Below, one piece after another: positions 61,405-64,000 of a stretch of 64,000 nucleotides of DNA (positions within the stretch are counted from its first letter, which is position 1; the number at the start of each line of letters is the position of its first letter). The notes beneath the pieces were generated by a model. It worked only from the letters and a program-made list of their open reading frames with translations. It ran no database searches and was not told the origin of the DNA. Where the stretch lies: contig SVHH01000002.1 in assembly GCA_015055945.1 (NCBI GenBank), positions 124,001 to 188,000 on the forward strand. Direction: 5' to 3'. The stretch comes from Clostridiales bacterium. GTDB taxonomy: Bacteria > Bacillota > Clostridia > Christensenellales > Borkfalkiaceae. The position numbers and the translations under genes are program-made.

Positions 61405-62829
61405 ATGAAAAAAAGCGTAAAAGATATTTTGGCAATTATTAAAGAAAACAATATTGAAATGGTTGACTTTAAGATGGTTGACATCAACGGTCAATATCGC
61501 CACGTAACAATCCCCGCACAAAATTTTAGTGAAGAAACTATGAAGAGCGGTATCGGTTTCGATGCATCAAACTACGGTTACGCCGTTGTTGAAAAGAGTG
61601 ATATGGTGTTTATTCCCGACCCTGACACTGCTGTTATCGACCCGTTCTGTTCAGTTCCTACCCTTTCTATGACGGGTAACGCTATGATTATCGACACGCC
61701 CGAAAATAGACCGCTTCCGCAATATCCCAGAAATATCGTTCGTGCAGCGGTTAAGGCTATGCAAGATAGCGGCGTTGCTGATACTATGTATATTCTCCCC
61801 GAATTTGAATTCTATCTTTTCGACCAAGTTGGTTGGGAAGTTAGCGGTAGAGAAATGAGCGCGTTCGTTGACGCTAAACAATCTTACTGGAACAGCGCAA
61901 ACGAAGGGTTAGGCGTTGTAGTTCCCAAACAAAAGAACTATCATATTGCAAAACCGTTCGATATTTCTTACGAATGCCGTAGTGAAATGTGCAAATATAT
62001 GACTGATGCTGGTATTGAAATCAATTACCACCACCCCGAAGTTGCTGCATCTGGTCAATTTGAAATTGAACCACAACTCGGCGAAGTCGTTCATATGGCG
62101 GACGCTACTATGATGATTAAATACATCATTCATAACACCGCCCTAAAGTATGGCAAAACCGCAACCTTTATGCCCAAGCCCATTTACGGCGAAGCAGGCA
62201 GCGGTATGCACGTTCATATGCTCTTAATGAAAGACGGCAAGCCCGTGTTCTCTGATGATAACGGTTACGCACACTTGAGTGAAACCGCGCACTACTTTAT
62301 GGGTGGTCTCTTAAAGCACATCGCATCACTTTGCGCACTTACCAACCCCAGCACTAACTCGTTTAAGCGTTTAGTTCCTGGTTTTGAAGCACCCGTAACC
62401 GTAGGTTACGCAACGTCTAATCGTAGTGCGGTTATTCGTATCCCCGCATACGCAAAATCTCCCGAAAAGAGAAGATTTGAACTTAGAAACCCCGATGCAA
62501 CTTGCAACCCGTACTTCTGCTACGCTGCAATCTTAATGGCTGGTCTTGACGGTGTTAAAAACAAAATTGACCCGCATAAAAACGGTTGGGGTCCTTACGA
62601 CGTAAATCTTTACCATCTCCCCGAAGAAGAAAAGGCAAAACTCCAAGGCTTACCCGTATCTTTAGAACAAGCGCTTGATGCTTTGGAAAAAGATAACGAA
62701 TATTTGACCGCAAACGGCGTATTCCCCAAAGAACTTATTGCAAACTTCATTAAAACCAAGCGTGCAGAATGTAGAGAACTTTCAGCAATTCCTAATCCTG
62801 CTGAGTTCGATAAGTATTTTAACTTATAA
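61405..62829 (+). CDS. glnA: Glutamine synthetase type I
   Basis: EFEFYLFDQ, GSGMHVHMLLMKDGKPVF, NRSAVIRIPAYAKSPEKRRFELRNPDATCNPYF. Confidence 0.97.
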   Translation: MKKSVKDILAIIKENNIEMVDFKMVDINGQYRHVTIPAQNFSEETMKSGIGFDASNYGYAVVEKSDMVFIPDPDTAVIDPFCSVPTLSMTGNAMIIDTPENRPLPQYPRNIVRAAVKAMQDSGVADTMYILPEFEFYLFDQVGWEVSGREMSAFVDAKQSYWNSANEGLGVVVPKQKNYHIAKPFDISYECRSEMCKYMTDAGIEINYHHPEVAASGQFEIEPQLGEVVHMADATMMIKYIIHNTALKYGKTATFMPKPIYGEAGSGMHVHMLLMKDGKPVFSDDNGYAHLSETAHYFMGGLLKHIASLCALTNPSTNSFKRLVPGFEAPVTVGYATSNRSAVIRIPAYAKSPEKRRFELRNPDATCNPYFCYAAILMAGLDGVKNKIDPHKNGWGPYDVNLYHLPEEEKAKLQGLPVSLEQALDALEKDNEYLTANGVFPKELIANFIKTKRAECRELSAIPNPAEFDKYFNL

Positions 62830-62935
62830 GACCTTGGCTTGCTTGTTTCTTCACTCTTAAAACGCAAAATGTTCGGCGTTTATGATTTAAGATTAAAAAT
62901 TATATAAAAATATTATTAACAAAAGGAGAATTTTT

Positions 62936-64000
62936 ATGGAAGGTACTTTTTGGGCGTTCCTTCCGGCGATTATAGCAATCGTGCTTGCGCTTGTTACTAA
63001 ACAAGTATATATCTCGCTCTTTTTCGGGATATTGGTCGGCGCGTTGATGTACACCGGTGGCGACGTACTTAACGGACTCTTTACGCTTTACGACGTAATG
63101 AGCAAAAAGGTTGGGGAGAACGTTCCCATTATCGTGTTCTTGGTAGTGCTTGGCATTTTGGTTATCTTAATGCAAAAGTCTGGTGGTGCTAAGGCGTATG
63201 GAGATTGGGCTAGTAGAAATATTAAGTCTAAGGGCGGTGCACTTGCCGCTACTGCTGGACTTGGCTGCTTGATTTTCGTTGACGACTACTTTAACTGTTT
63301 GACGGTTGGTTCAGTTATGCGCCCCGTAACCGACAGATTTAAAGTTTCAAGATCAAAACTTGCTTACATTATCGACGCAACCGCAGCGCCCGTGTGCATT
63401 ATCGCACCTATTTCAAGTTGGGCGGCGGCTGTTGCTGGTGAACTTTCTGGCGATGGTATTATGGTTTTCATAAGCACTATTCCTTTTAATATTTACGCTA
63501 TACTTACTCTCGTAATGGTTTTCGCACTTTGCTTTATTAAGTTTGACTTTGGCAGAATGAAGAAAAACGATATGATAACCTTTACTACTGGCGACGTTCA
63601 CTCAGGCATTACTGAAGACGTTGAAAAGAAAGATGAAGTGCTTACTAACCCCAAAGGCAAAGTTCGTCATCTTATTATCCCCGTAGTAGTTTTAATTCTT
63701 TGCTGCATCGGCGGAATGATTTATACTGGTTACTTCTTTGACTGGGATGCTGAACTCATCACTAACGTTCCGCAATCATCAAACGTAATCGAAGCGTTTT
63801 CTAACTGTTCAGCAGGACACTCGCTTGCAATCGGTTCAACAATTGCGCTTATAATAATCGCCGCGTACTATATGATAGCAAAAGTAGTTTCTTTCAAAGA
63901 TATGATGAACAGCATTTCAGAAGGTTTTAAGGCAATGGTTCCCGCAATCCTTATTTTGACGTTTGCTTGGTCAATTTCAGGTATTATGGGCGCTAAGGGT
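62936..64000 (+). CDS. NhaC family Na+/H+ antiporter-like protein, 3' truncated (not in ORF track)
   Basis: RBS aaaggag + ATG 62936; open to window end; MEGTFWAFLPAIIAIVLALVTKQVYISLFFGILVGAL...GCLIFVDDYFNCLTVGSVMRPVTD. Confidence 0.9.
   Translation, partial: MEGTFWAFLPAIIAIVLALVTKQVYISLFFGILVGALMYTGGDVLNGLFTLYDVMSKKVGENVPIIVFLVVLGILVILMQKSGGAKAYGDWASRNIKSKGGALAATAGLGCLIFVDDYFNCLTVGSVMRPVTDRFKVSRSKLAYIIDATAAPVCIIAPISSWAAAVAGELSGDGIMVFISTIPFNIYAILTLVMVFALCFIKFDFGRMKKNDMITFTTGDVHSGITEDVEKKDEVLTNPKGKVRHLIIPVVVLILCCIGGMIYTGYFFDWDAELITNVPQSSNVIEAFSNCSAGHSLAIGSTIALIIIAAYYMIAKVVSFKDMMNSISEGFKAMVPAILILTFAWSISGIMGAKG

Noticed and set aside
63413-63601. Minus-strand 62-aa ORF
   Set aside because: Antisense to the truncated nhaC-like gene, which has a good RBS and family signature.

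Overview
This is a low-GC, Clostridia-like bacterial chromosomal window. That lineage is inferred from gene content and promoter/RBS style; no search was run. It is mostly housekeeping DNA and contains a rearranged replication-origin neighbourhood: rsmG(-)/dnaN-rpmH-rnpA-yidD-yidC-jag, then recF(-)/dnaA and mnmG. A parA-parB locus follows, with three parS-like sites upstream of ftsH. Other recognisable content: hpt (5'-truncated by the window edge), truA-ecfT-ecfA2-ecfA1, nifJ/por, an amino-acid ABC transporter, recF, rnpB RNA, proB-like kinase, rubrerythrin, pepV, radC, gltX, yyaC, polA, coaE, tRNA-Leu(CAA), GTP-PEPCK, luxS, glnA and an nhaC-like antiporter (3'-truncated). I see no rRNA, CRISPR array, prophage or transposase. 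The best candidates for something undescribed are: (1) a dispersed, structured intergenic element directly downstream of several CDSs, with stems that differ in sequence but keep pairing around conserved loop blocks (21.9k, 27.15k, degenerate at 22.1k, 22.65k, 58.9k, 62.8k); (2) a compact XRE + GIY-YIG operon whose last codon abuts a ~99-bp nested palindromic element, facing a small Cys-rich ORF across a promoter with paired operator-like palindromes (7.66-8.64k); (3) a ladder of small hairpins joined by repeated ATGTAAT/ACATG linkers just upstream of a four-helix-bundle (S23/Avd-like) gene (51.39-51.92k); (4) a conserved-looking 55-aa small ORF split by a single extra A in a homopolymer (31.30-31.47k). 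All family names come from motif recognition by eye.
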